In this document: piece after piece, positions 45,144-53,935 of the stretch | How the letters are laid out: the number at the start of each line of letters is the position of its first letter | Numbering within the stretch: the first letter of the stretch is position 1 | Assembly (NCBI GenBank): GCA_024234975.1 | Contig: JACKNH010000004.1 | Coordinates: 124,001 to 188,000 of the forward strand | DNA length: 64,000 nt | Source of the DNA: Gammaproteobacteria bacterium | GTDB lineage: Bacteria > Pseudomonadota > Gammaproteobacteria > Ga0077536 | Reading direction: 5' to 3' | The notes under the pieces: model-generated | What the model saw: the letters and a program-made list of their open reading frames with translations, nothing else | The model's database searches: none | What the model was told of the DNA's origin: nothing | Position numbers and translations under genes: made by a program

Positions 45144-47498
45144 TCAGCTCTTTTTCAGCGCCTTGGCGAGCGCATCGGCAAACGCGCCCTGCGGCTTTGC
45201 CGCGGGACGCGCTTCACGGTGACGATTCTGGTTTGATGTCGTCGGCGCTGCTTTTGGCCGCCCGCCGTTCGCAGCATCCGCCGGATCCGACGTGCGCATG
45301 GTCAGCGCAATACGCTTGCGCGCAACATCCACTTCGAGCACCTTCACCTTGACGATATCACCGGCCTTGACCACTTCCCGCGGATCGCGCACGAATCGAT
45401 CCGCCAGCATCGAGATATGCACCAGGCCATCCTGATGCACGCCGATATCCACGAAGGCGCCGAAATTCGCCACGTTGGTCACCGTACCTTCCAGCAACAT
45501 GCCGGGCTTCAGGTCGCTGATCGCCTCGACGCCGTCCTTGAAACTGGCAGCCTTGAATTCCGGCCGCGGATCGCGCCCGGGTTTTTCCAGTTCGCTGATG
45601 ATGTCCTTTACCGTCACTACGCCGAAGGTCTCGTCAGTAAAACGTGCGGGGTCGAGTTTGCGCAGCAGCGCGGCATTACCGATGACCGAGCGTACGTCGT
45701 CGTGCAGTTCGCCGACAATGCGCTCAACCACGCCATAGGATTCCGGATGCACGGCCGAAGCGTCCAGCGGATTGTCGCCATTGACGATGCGCAGAAAGCC
45801 CGCCGCCTGTTCGAACGTTTTTGCACCCAGCCGCGGGACAGACTTCAACACCTGACGGTTGGCGAAGGCGCCGTGACTATCGCGATAGGCAACAATGTTC
45901 TCGGCCAGCGTCTGCGATAAACCGGCCACGCGCGACAGCAACGCCGGTGATGCGGTATTGACGTCAACACCGACCGCGTTGACGCAGTCCTCGACGACCG
46001 CATCGAGCTGGCGCGCCAGCCGGCTCTGATTGACGTCGTGTTGATACTGACCAACGCCCACCGATTTCGGCTCGATCTTCACCAGCTCCGCCAGCGGATC
46101 CTGCAGGCGTCTGGCGATCGACACGGCGCCACGCAACGTGACATCCAGTTGTGCCAGTTCCTTCGCCGCCAATGCCGACGCCGAATAGACTGACGCGCCA
46201 GCTTCAGACACGACGATCTTGATCGGCTTGCGCGCGACCTTGTCCGCCGGCAACAGCTTCAACAGGTCCGCCGCCAGGCGATCGGTCTCGCGCGATGCAG
46301 TGCCGTTGCCGATGCCGATGAGTTCGATCTGGTGCTTGATGACCAGGCCTGCCAGCGTGTGCAGGGATCCGTTCCAGTCGCGTTTGGGTTCATGCGGATA
46401 GATGGTGGCGGTGTCGAGCACCTTGCCGGTCTGGTCAACGACAGCGACTTTGACACCGGTGCGGATGCCCGGATCCAGCCCCATCGTGACTCGCGGGCCG
46501 GCCGGTGCCGCGAGCAATACATCCTTCAGGTTGCGCGCGAAGACATCGATGGCCTCATGCTCAGCCTGCTCACGCAAGGCCAGGAAGAATTCGCTTTCCA
46601 GCTGCCATGCCAGTTTGACCTGCCAGGCCCAGCGCACCGTTTGCGTCAGCCAGGCGTCGCCCGGACGGCTGCCCTGGGTGATGTGGTAGTGCGCGGCGAT
46701 GATCGATTCGCAACTGTTGCCGGTGCGCGTGCTGGTCGTTTCGAGTTCCTCCGGCAGCTTCAACGCCAGCCGCAGGATTTCCTCCTTGCGACCGCGGAAC
46801 ATCGCCAGCGCGCGATGCGAAGGGACGTTGGCGTAGGGTTCGCGGTGATCGAAGTAGTCGCGGAACTTCGCGCCCTCGTTCTCCTTGCCTTCAGCGACGC
46901 TGGCGACCACCACTGCGCAGGAGGTGAGATGGGCGCGCAACTTCGCCAGCAGTTCGGCATCTTCAGCGAAACGCTCGGTCAGAATCTGCCGCGCACCTTC
47001 CAGGGCCGCCGCTGCATCGGCAACGCCGGGGTTATCGCCATGGTCAGTGGTAAACGGGGCAATGATGTAATCCTGCGCCTGTTGTTCAGGGTCGAGGTCG
47101 GGATTTGCCAGCAGTGCATCGGCCAGCGGCTCCAGCCCTGCTTCGCGCGCTATCTGGGCCTTGGTCCTGCGCTTGGGCTTGTACGGCAGGTAGAGATCTT
47201 CCAGACGCTGCTTGGTGTCAGCCGCTTCAATGGCGGCTTTCAGCTCGGGCGTCAACTTCTGCTGCTCATCGATGCTTTTGAGAATCACTTCGCGACGCTG
47301 CTCAAGCTCGCGCAGATAGGCGAGGCGCTCGTCGATGGTGCGTAGCTGCGTGTCGTCGAGGCCACCGGTGACTTCCTTGCGGTAGCGGGCGATGAACGGC
47401 ACTGTGGCGCCTTCGTCAATCAAGGCCACGGTGGCGATGATTTGTTGCGGTTTGACGCCGAGTTCGGCGGCGATACGAGATTCTATGGCTGCTGACAT
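45144..47498 (-). CDS. tex: Transcription accessory protein Tex
   Basis: RNA-binding transcription factor of about 784 residues, usual for Tex. I chose ATG 47498 (MSAAIESRIAAELGVKPQQI); the frame continues to 47549 with residues unlike the family. Visible parts: the N-terminal Tex domain (VPFIARYRKEVTGGLDDTQL), YqgF/RNase H-like domain (VTMGLDPGIRTGVKVAVVDQ), helix-hairpin-helix region (SRVAGLSQTLAENIVAYRD, VPRLGAKTFEQAAGFLRI) and a C-terminal S1 domain (GTVTNVANFGAFVDIGVHQD). It probably has its own promoter in the 120 bases before trpE's end. Confidence 0.95.
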   Translation of the reverse strand: MSAAIESRIAAELGVKPQQIIATVALIDEGATVPFIARYRKEVTGGLDDTQLRTIDERLAYLRELEQRREVILKSIDEQQKLTPELKAAIEAADTKQRLEDLYLPYKPKRRTKAQIAREAGLEPLADALLANPDLDPEQQAQDYIIAPFTTDHGDNPGVADAAAALEGARQILTERFAEDAELLAKLRAHLTSCAVVVASVAEGKENEGAKFRDYFDHREPYANVPSHRALAMFRGRKEEILRLALKLPEELETTSTRTGNSCESIIAAHYHITQGSRPGDAWLTQTVRWAWQVKLAWQLESEFFLALREQAEHEAIDVFARNLKDVLLAAPAGPRVTMGLDPGIRTGVKVAVVDQTGKVLDTATIYPHEPKRDWNGSLHTLAGLVIKHQIELIGIGNGTASRETDRLAADLLKLLPADKVARKPIKIVVSEAGASVYSASALAAKELAQLDVTLRGAVSIARRLQDPLAELVKIEPKSVGVGQYQHDVNQSRLARQLDAVVEDCVNAVGVDVNTASPALLSRVAGLSQTLAENIVAYRDSHGAFANRQVLKSVPRLGAKTFEQAAGFLRIVNGDNPLDASAVHPESYGVVERIVGELHDDVRSVIGNAALLRKLDPARFTDETFGVVTVKDIISELEKPGRDPRPEFKAASFKDGVEAISDLKPGMLLEGTVTNVANFGAFVDIGVHQDGLVHISMLADRFVRDPREVVKAGDIVKVKVLEVDVARKRIALTMRTSDPADAANGGRPKAAPTTSNQNRHREARPAAKPQGAFADALAKALKKS

Positions 47499-47617
47499 TG
47501 AGCGTATGTAACTTTGGATTGGCGAAGATAAGGGGCGGCCACTATGCAAAATGCACGTAGCCGCTTCAAGACTTGAAATCAGTGGCAGTTAGTGCTGTGA
47601 AAGTGCCGGGAATTCGA

Positions 47618-49072
47618 TCAGGAAAGCTTCAATCCGCGCAGCGCGAGATCCAGCGCTTTCATCACGGCGGTGCCTTTGGCGATGGTTTCATTCCACTCGC
47701 TGGCCGGAACGGAATCAGCGACGATGCCGGCGCCGGCCTGCACGTGCAGCCAGCCATCCTTGATGATCGCGGTGCGGATGGCGATGGCGGTATCGATATT
47801 GCCGCTCCACGACAGGTAGCCGATGGCGCCACCGTAGTAGCCGCGTTTGACCGGCTCGACTTCGTCGATGATTTCCATCGCGCGCACCTTGGGTGCGCCG
47901 CTCAAGGTGCCGGCCGGAAAAGTGGCGCGCAGTACATCGAGCGGCTTGGTGCCTTCGGCCAGCTGGCCGCAGACGTTCGACACGATATGCATGACATGTG
48001 AATAGCGCTCGATCACCATGTTCTCGGTGACGCGAACGGTGCCCGGCACGCAGACGCGCGAAATATCGTTGCGACCGAGATCGATCAGCATGAGGTGCTC
48101 TGCACGCTCCTTGGCGTCCGCCAGCAATTCGTCAGCGAGCGCCACGTCGGCAGCCGGGGTGGCGCCACGTGGACGGGTGCCGGCGATCGGCCGCACCGTG
48201 ACTTCGCCATCCTCCAGCCGGACCAGAATCTCCGGCGAAGATCCCACGACATGGGTGTCGCCGAGATTGAGGCAGTAAAGATAAGGCGACGGATTCAGAC
48301 AGCGTAACGCGCGATACAGGCTGACCGGATCACCGGTGTACGGGGCGGACAAACGCTGTGACGGTACGACCTGCATGCAGTCGCCATCGACGATGTACTG
48401 TTTGATGCGCACCACCGCCGCTTCAAAATCCTCGCGCTCAAAGCCGGTCTTGATGGTGGACTGATCGAGTCCGCTACCGGATGCCGGTTGCAGCTGCTGC
48501 GCGGAAAGCGGTTGCCGCAATTGCTCCGCCAGTTCGTCCAGGCGGCGTTCGCCCGCGGCGGTGGCGCCTTCATCATCGGCATCGATGTACTTGACGATAT
48601 AGACCTTGCCCAGGCGGTTGTCGAAGACGACAACTTCCTCTGACAACATCAACAGAATTTCCGGACTGCCGACGGGATCCGGTTGGCGTGCGGGGCCGAG
48701 CCTGGGCTCTATGTAGCGGACGGTGTCGTACCCGAAGCAACCGACCAGGCCACCGGTGAATCGGGGCAGGCCGGCCGGTTCGTCGACGGCAAATCGCGCG
48801 TGGAAGGCTTCAATCCACGCCAGCGGATCGGTAGCCGTCGCCTGTTCAATGATGTGGCCGTCGCGCTCTACCGTGATGTTGTGGCCGCGTACGCGTAATA
48901 CCACGCGTGCCGGCAGACCAATGAACGAGTAGCGGCCCCAGCGCTCACCGCCCTGCATCGATTCGAACAGGTAACTGTAGGGTGCGTTGGCAAGCTTGAT
49001 ATAGGCGGACAGCGGCGTATCGAGATCGGCAAGCAGCTCGCGGACAAGGGGGATTCGATGATAGGCGATCAC
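47618..49072 (-). CDS. trpE: Anthranilate synthase component I
   Basis: Chorismate-using subunit making anthranilate with TrpG. It has 484 residues from GTG 49072, one base after the rpe stop. The start is fixed by the family opening VIAYHRIPLVRELLADLDTP and by that junction; a longer frame runs into rpe. Motifs: FESMQGGERWGRYSFIG in the tryptophan-sensing N-terminal part, and in the catalytic half PIAGTRPRGATPAADVALA, MLIDLGRNDISRVC and FPAGTLSGAPKVRAMEII. Feedback inhibition by tryptophan is therefore likely. The gph gene often found between rpe and trpE is absent. Confidence 0.96.
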   Translation of the reverse strand: MIAYHRIPLVRELLADLDTPLSAYIKLANAPYSYLFESMQGGERWGRYSFIGLPARVVLRVRGHNITVERDGHIIEQATATDPLAWIEAFHARFAVDEPAGLPRFTGGLVGCFGYDTVRYIEPRLGPARQPDPVGSPEILLMLSEEVVVFDNRLGKVYIVKYIDADDEGATAAGERRLDELAEQLRQPLSAQQLQPASGSGLDQSTIKTGFEREDFEAAVVRIKQYIVDGDCMQVVPSQRLSAPYTGDPVSLYRALRCLNPSPYLYCLNLGDTHVVGSSPEILVRLEDGEVTVRPIAGTRPRGATPAADVALADELLADAKERAEHLMLIDLGRNDISRVCVPGTVRVTENMVIERYSHVMHIVSNVCGQLAEGTKPLDVLRATFPAGTLSGAPKVRAMEIIDEVEPVKRGYYGGAIGYLSWSGNIDTAIAIRTAIIKDGWLHVQAGAGIVADSVPASEWNETIAKGTAVMKALDLALRGLKLS

Positions 49073-49073
49073 T

Positions 49074-49753
49074 TCAGGGTTCCAACCGGGCGTCGACCGC
49101 GGTGCGCATGGCCGTGATCGTCGCGTGATAATCAGCACTGCCGAATATGGCGGAGCCGGCGACGAAGGTGTCGATGCCGGCCGCTGCGATCTCACCGATA
49201 TTCTGCGTGTTCACACCGCCATCAATTTCCAACCGGATATCGCGGCCACTCTCATCGATGAGTGCGCGTGCCTGACGCGCCTTGTGCAGCGTTCCGGGAA
49301 TAAATTTCTGCCCACCGAAGCCGGGATTGACCGACATCAGCAGCACCATGTCAATCTTGTCCAGCACGAACTCCAGGTGGCTCAACGGCGTGGCCGGATT
49401 GAACACCAGCCCGGCCTTGCAACCGCCATCGCGAATCAGTCCCAACGTGCGATCGATATGTTCGCTGGCTTCCGGATGGAAGGTGATGTAAGTCGCACCG
49501 GCGGCGATGAAATCGCCAATGATGCGATCAACCGGTTTCACCATCAGGTGGACATCAATCGACGCCGTTATCCCGTAGTTGCGCAGCGCCTGGCAGACCA
49601 GCGGGACGACCGTCAGGTTGGGGACATAGTGGTTGTCCATCACATCGAAGTGGACGAAATCCGCGCCGGCGTCAGGTACGCTGAAACGTCTTCCCCAGGC
49701 AGGCGAAGTCAGGCTGAAAGAATGGACGGGACTATGACGGTTGACTGGCGCAT
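49074..49753 (-). pseudogene. rpe: Ribulose-phosphate 3-epimerase with frame-shifted 5' end
   Basis: Epimerase linking ribulose and xylulose 5-phosphates. From DAGADFVHFDVMDNHYVPNL onward the sequence is normal (VHLMVKPVDRII, MSVNPGFGGQKFIPGTLHKA, EIDGGVNTQN). The conserved N-terminal strand, however, is in another frame: ATG 49753 starts MRQSTVIVPSILSA, then a TGA. The intervening ARLGEDVSAVLD region can be recognised only by switching frames, so at least two indels lie between 49680 and 49715. The 680 bases from 49753 to 49074 are one short of 227 codons. The gene is essential in many bacteria, so this may be a sequence error. The downstream end is intact and coupled to trpE. Confidence 0.8.
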
Positions 49754-51190
49754 GGAAAACGGTGCTCGACAAGGCGCCAGTATACCGAATTAGGCGCAGC
49801 AGTGGCAATGGCGGCGGTGCGGGCCGTGCGACGGTGGCGGATTATGCGCGCGGGTGTCTCGGCTTCGAGCCTGGCCAGGAAGTCAACAACATGTTGATGG
49901 GTGTCGCCAATGTCCTCGTACAGGATGCCGTGGCGCTCTGCTTCCACCCAGTACAGCCGCTTTTGTTGGTTGGAACGATCGACAACAGGTTGGCGCTGGC
50001 GGGATCCACCACCGGGTCGCCGGTGGACTGATCAACGTCACCGGGCAGGTGATTCTGCTGCTGTCGGCGCAGTGATCGTTGAGTTGGTGGCTCATACAGC
50101 GCGCGAATGGGTACGTTCCGGTAGTTGATGTGAGGATGTTCGCTTTCGTTGAAGCGGAACGGAAAAACACCTTCGTAGGATGTCAGCCAGCGGACAATAT
50201 TCGCACCGTGTACCAGTGGCGCGAATTTCAGGTTCTGGTTGGAATTTCAAGCCGGTGCAAACCGTGCCACCCTGGCCAGCTGCGATGGCGCTTCGGCTGC
50301 CAGCAGCAGGCCGAGCGCCGCCGGTGGAAAAACTACCAGCGCGACTTCGTCGGTGATCGCCTGCAACACCTGGTAGCCTTCCCGCACCGAACGCCAGCCA
50401 GTCCTCCCAGCGGCGCTCGCGCAAGTCCACGGCAGGTGCCATGGCCTTCAGCCGCGGACCATGACCGTGTAACCCAGCGCATGCAATTTTCACCAATGCC
50501 GCGGACCTCGGCCGGCGACGCCAGCAGACCATGTATCAGCAGCACGCCGACGCGTCGTTGACGCGGCGCCACCAGCAGAAACGGATCATGCGACATTGTC
50601 GCAGTTTCCTGCTGATTGATTTGTGCATGTCGTGGCCGGCTGAATAATTGCTTGTCCCACGCCAACGCAAGCATCTGATCGTTGAAGCGCAGATCGGCCA
50701 GTGCGCGGGGCGTCACCAGTGGCGCCTGATTTATATAAGGCCTCGCGTCGGTGATCAGCGCGCCCAGCGGCTCCACTTCGTTGGCATATACCTCCAGCGG
50801 ATTTTCCAGTCGAACCTCGTCGAACTCCTGGCCACTGGTGAGCTTGGGCAGGAAGTCGATGGTGTCACCGTTCATCGCCAGCAGTTCCGCCCGGGCAGCG
50901 GATTCAAGCAATTGCTGGAGTTGAGGCGTGGTGGCGGCCAGCAGGCGGGCGTAGACCTCCGGATTGCATACAAATCCTGGTGCAGGTGCACCTCGCGGTG
51001 TACATGCAGCTTGATGAACAGGTACAACGCCATGCGCAGTTGGGCAGCGGCAGCGAGCGATGGCCATCCTCCCGGTGGTTGAAGATGATATGCGCGGCGA
51101 GGTGCGAAAGATTCACCGTCACCGAGCGATACATCTCCTCCATGTAGTCATCGCGCAGCCGTTCGATGCTGCTCTTCAAACCCATGGCGC
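49732..51190 (-). pseudogene. Alpha/beta hydrolase part of an acyltransferase-hydrolase gene, multiply frame-shifted
   Basis: Continuation of the acyltransferase gene at 51176-52114, readable only by hopping frames. Pieces in order: LKSSIERLRDDYMEEMYRSV, LYLFIKLHVHREVHLHQDL, a long clean piece from NPEVYARLLAATTPQLQQLL to the hydrolase start RRVGVLLIHGLLASPAEVRG, the acidic loop DLRERRWEDWL, the nucleophile elbow FSTGG (near 50325) with indels on both sides, LTSYEGVFPFRFNESEHPHI, and finally WVEAERHGILYEDIGDTHQH to a TAG at 49732, overlapping the rpe start. It looks like a serine hydrolase for a lipid or ester. At least five indels are needed. Confidence 0.65.
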
Positions 51191-52114
51191 AGTAACGCAG
51201 ATCGCGCGGCTGTGACTCTGATGCGTTTCAAAGGCGTGCTCCAGCGATTGCACGCGACGGCTCAGGTGCTCGACCAGCGGCTTTTCCCACCAGCGTGCAT
51301 CGTGAAACAGCATCAGCGGATCACCGAGGCGGATGTCCATGTCGGTCCGCTTCAACAGCAGGTTGCCTTCTACAATCAGCTCTTCCAGGGCACGTTCGCT
51401 GAGGTTGCCTTTGAACAGTTCGACGCCCCGCACCAGCAGGTTTTCCTGAATTCGCAGCGGGTAGAACGTGATATTGGCGGGAATGATGGCCACTGGTCGA
51501 CGCGCAGCTTCGACCAATGCATACCGCGACTGGAGGCCGGCCGCGTCCGCCCATTGCTGCAGAATCTCACGGTTGCCACGCTGGTCCTGACGCAGCACAG
51601 CGCGATGAAATATCTCGAGACCTATCGCCAGCCGCGCAGCGCCGGTGTGATGCTTGCGGCGTACTCGCGCCTTGCGGCTATAGATGCTGTATTCGCCGGC
51701 GGAATCGATGACCCGGCGATCCTTGACCATGCCGCCTTCGGGAAACACAACCACTTTGCGACCGCGCAACACATTGGCCGCCAGTAACGCCAGCAGGTGC
51801 GGGTGATCATTGGGGACGGCGCCGACATCGATCAACAGCTTCGCCAGCGATTCGTTGCCGTGAAAGAACTGGCCTGCAGCGACCGAGCGGCAGAATGCGC
51901 CGCAGGCCTGGTAAATCAGGTACTGCGGAATGAACGTCTCCATCCGCGCAAAGTGATTGAACAGGAATATGTCGCCGGCCTCGACCTGGCCTTTTTCGTG
52001 GTGCAGCTTGATGTTGAGGCCCAGCAGATGACGGACGCGTTCGAACCAGCGCGCGAGGCGCTCGTAGACCTGCGGATTCAAATCCAGCTGTGGGTCGTGT
52101 GCCGGGACGGTCAT
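51176..52114 (-). CDS. PlsC-like lysophospholipid acyltransferase, N-terminal part of a fusion
   Basis: About 312 residues from ATG 52114, which overlaps the queG stop (ATGA). The acyltransferase fold is clear: NHFARMETFIPQYLIY (HX4E where most relatives have HX4D), a glycine/hydroxyl region GQFFHGNESLAKLLIDVGAV, and the substrate loop KVVVFPEGGMVKDRR. The ordered frame ends at a TGA, but the next frame continues SRDLRYCAMGLKSSIERLRD, so one indel near 51190 probably separates it from the hydrolase half. Role: acyl transfer to a glycerol- or lysophosphatide acceptor at the inner membrane face, inferred. Confidence 0.78.
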   Translation of the reverse strand: MTVPAHDPQLDLNPQVYERLARWFERVRHLLGLNIKLHHEKGQVEAGDIFLFNHFARMETFIPQYLIYQACGAFCRSVAAGQFFHGNESLAKLLIDVGAVPNDHPHLLALLAANVLRGRKVVVFPEGGMVKDRRVIDSAGEYSIYSRKARVRRKHHTGAARLAIGLEIFHRAVLRQDQRGNREILQQWADAAGLQSRYALVEAARRPVAIIPANITFYPLRIQENLLVRGVELFKGNLSERALEELIVEGNLLLKRTDMDIRLGDPLMLFHDARWWEKPLVEHLSRRVQSLEHAFETHQSHSRAICVTAPWV

Positions 52115-53193
52115 GTCATCGCCTGCTGTTGCAGCGCCCATTCCACATGTTCACGCACCATGCTATCCGGAAATTTCACGCGCGACATCAAGGCGTCATG
52201 GACGCGCTGGCTGTGCGGCGCATTACCCAGCGCGACCGCGATGTTGCGCAGCCAGCGCAACCAGCCGATCCGGCGAATGGCTGAACCTTCGGTCCGGGTG
52301 AGGAATTCGTCTTCGGTCCAGGCGAACAGCGCTACCAGGTCGGGATTGTCCAGTGAGTTGCGTACGCGAAAATCAGGTTCGGCGCTCACCCTGGCGAAGC
52401 GGTTCCACGGGCAGACGAGTTGGCAGTCGTCACAGCCATAGATGCGGTTACCGATGAGTGGTCGCAGCTCAACGGGAATGCCGCCCTTCAATTCGATCGT
52501 CAGGTAGGAAATACACAAGCGCGCATCAAGCTGGTACGGCGCCACGATGGCCCGGGTCGGGCAGACGTCGATGCAGCGCGTGCAGGTGCCGCAATGCTCC
52601 TGCGTGACGGGCGGGTCCGGTGGTAGCGCCAGGTCGGTATAGATTTCACCGAGAAAAAACCACGAACCGGCCTGCCGATGTATCAGGTTGGTATGTTTGC
52701 CGATCCAGCCCAGGGCCGCGTTGCGGGCATGGGCTTTCTCCAGGACCGGTGCGCTGTCGCAGAACACGCGGTAGCCGAAAGGCCCGATGATTTTGCCGAT
52801 GTCGTCGGCGAGGTGCTGTAGCCGTTGGCGAATCAGCTTGTGGTAATCGCGGCCGGTGGCGTAGCGTGAGACGTAGCCTCGCGTGCCGTCAATCAGGACC
52901 TGTGCAGGATCAGTGGCATCGGCGGGCCAGTAGTCCATACGCACACTGATGATGGTGCGAGTCCCTTCAACCAACGCCCCCGGCGCCTGACGGAGCGCGG
53001 CATGGCGCGCCATCCAGTCCATCTCGCCCTGATAACCGGCCGCGAGCCAGTCGGTCAGATGCGCATTGTCATCGTCCGCCACGCCGCTGCTGAAACCAAC
53101 CTGGCCAAACCCGTGCAGGCGGCCGAGTTCGCGGATCCGGGCGATGATTTCCGAAGGCACTGCGTCAGATGGCGGGTGGGATGGGTAATGCAT
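52111..53193 (-). CDS. queG: Epoxyqueuosine reductase
   Basis: Cobalamin- and iron-sulfur-dependent enzyme of the last step of queuosine synthesis in tRNA. About 360 residues from ATG 53193 (MHYPSHPPSDAVPSEIIARI). It has the substrate region YHKLIRQRLQHLADDIG, WIGKHTNLIHRQAGSWFFLG, and two 4Fe-4S motifs, CGTCTRCIDVCPTRAI and CDDCQLVCPWN, followed by HEAT-like helices. The start lies 29 bases inside the parA-like gene; the frame is open further upstream to 53268 but inside that gene. Followed by the acyltransferase gene with ATGA overlap. Confidence 0.94.
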   Translation of the reverse strand: MHYPSHPPSDAVPSEIIARIRELGRLHGFGQVGFSSGVADDDNAHLTDWLAAGYQGEMDWMARHAALRQAPGALVEGTRTIISVRMDYWPADATDPAQVLIDGTRGYVSRYATGRDYHKLIRQRLQHLADDIGKIIGPFGYRVFCDSAPVLEKAHARNAALGWIGKHTNLIHRQAGSWFFLGEIYTDLALPPDPPVTQEHCGTCTRCIDVCPTRAIVAPYQLDARLCISYLTIELKGGIPVELRPLIGNRIYGCDDCQLVCPWNRFARVSAEPDFRVRNSLDNPDLVALFAWTEDEFLTRTEGSAIRRIGWLRWLRNIAVALGNAPHSQRVHDALMSRVKFPDSMVREHVEWALQQQAMT

Positions 53194-53935
53194 CCTGCAG
53201 CCGGCGTTGCACCGCATGCCACAGCGCGAGAAAAGCCCGGCCGGCGTCGGTGCCGGCGGCAAACGCATTCACCGGCGCGCGTTGCTCGCCCATGCGTTCG
53301 ATGTCACTCGCATAGGGGATGTAGCTGCGAATGACTTCCTCGTGCTCGGCAGCGAACTGGGCCACCGTCGCGCGGTGAATATTCTTGCGTCGATCGACCA
53401 TGGAGAAAAATGGCAGCAAACGCGCGGTGATATTCTGCTGTGTGTGCAGATACTGCCGTATCTGGGTGTAGGCACGCACCGACAGCGGGGTCGGAATGAC
53501 CGGCACCAGCAACCAATCCACCGCGTGAAACACACTCTCGGACACCAGCGACATGTTGGGCGCGCAATCGATGATCAGCAGGTCGAAATCCTCTTCGACA
53601 CTCGCCAGCCGTTTGGTCAGGCGGTATTCCGGATTCTTGCGATCGTAGAGATCGATATCGAGGTGACGATAGCTGAAGTCAGCCGGCAACATGCTGAGGT
53701 TGGCGTAACTGGTGGTCCGGATCGATTTACGCAGCGCCTTCTTCTTGTCCAGCAGGCGCGCGGCGCCGCCATCGATGCTGGGGTCCACACGCAGATAGAA
53801 GCTGGCAGCGCCTTGCGGATCGAGATCCCAGAGCAAGGTGCGAAGCCCTGTGCGGCTGGCTTCATAGGCCAGGTTCACCGCCGCCGCTGTTTTACCCACG
53901 CCACCTTTGATGTTGTAGGTCGCGAGCGAAATCAT
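53165..53935 (-). CDS. ParA/MinD-family ATPase, orphan
   Basis: A 256-residue deviant Walker ATPase. N-terminal NIKGGVGKTAAAVNLAYEAS carries the signature lysine (KGGVGKT), followed by LLWDLDPQGAASFYL and the switch II-like DLLIIDCAPNMS. Such ATPases position plasmids, chromosomes or large cargo along the nucleoid. No ParB gene is beside it. Instead its start overlaps the stop of a CHAD-domain gene (ATGA), suggesting the CHAD protein is its cargo adaptor. Its own end overlaps queG. Confidence 0.88.
   Translation of the reverse strand: MISLATYNIKGGVGKTAAAVNLAYEASRTGLRTLLWDLDPQGAASFYLRVDPSIDGGAARLLDKKKALRKSIRTTSYANLSMLPADFSYRHLDIDLYDRKNPEYRLTKRLASVEEDFDLLIIDCAPNMSLVSESVFHAVDWLLVPVIPTPLSVRAYTQIRQYLHTQQNITARLLPFFSMVDRRKNIHRATVAQFAAEHEEVIRSYIPYASDIERMGEQRAPVNAFAAGTDAGRAFLALWHAVQRRLQDALPIPPAI

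Noticed and set aside
46332..47345. 337-codon plus-strand frame opposite tex
   Set aside because: Antisense shadow of a well-conserved gene.
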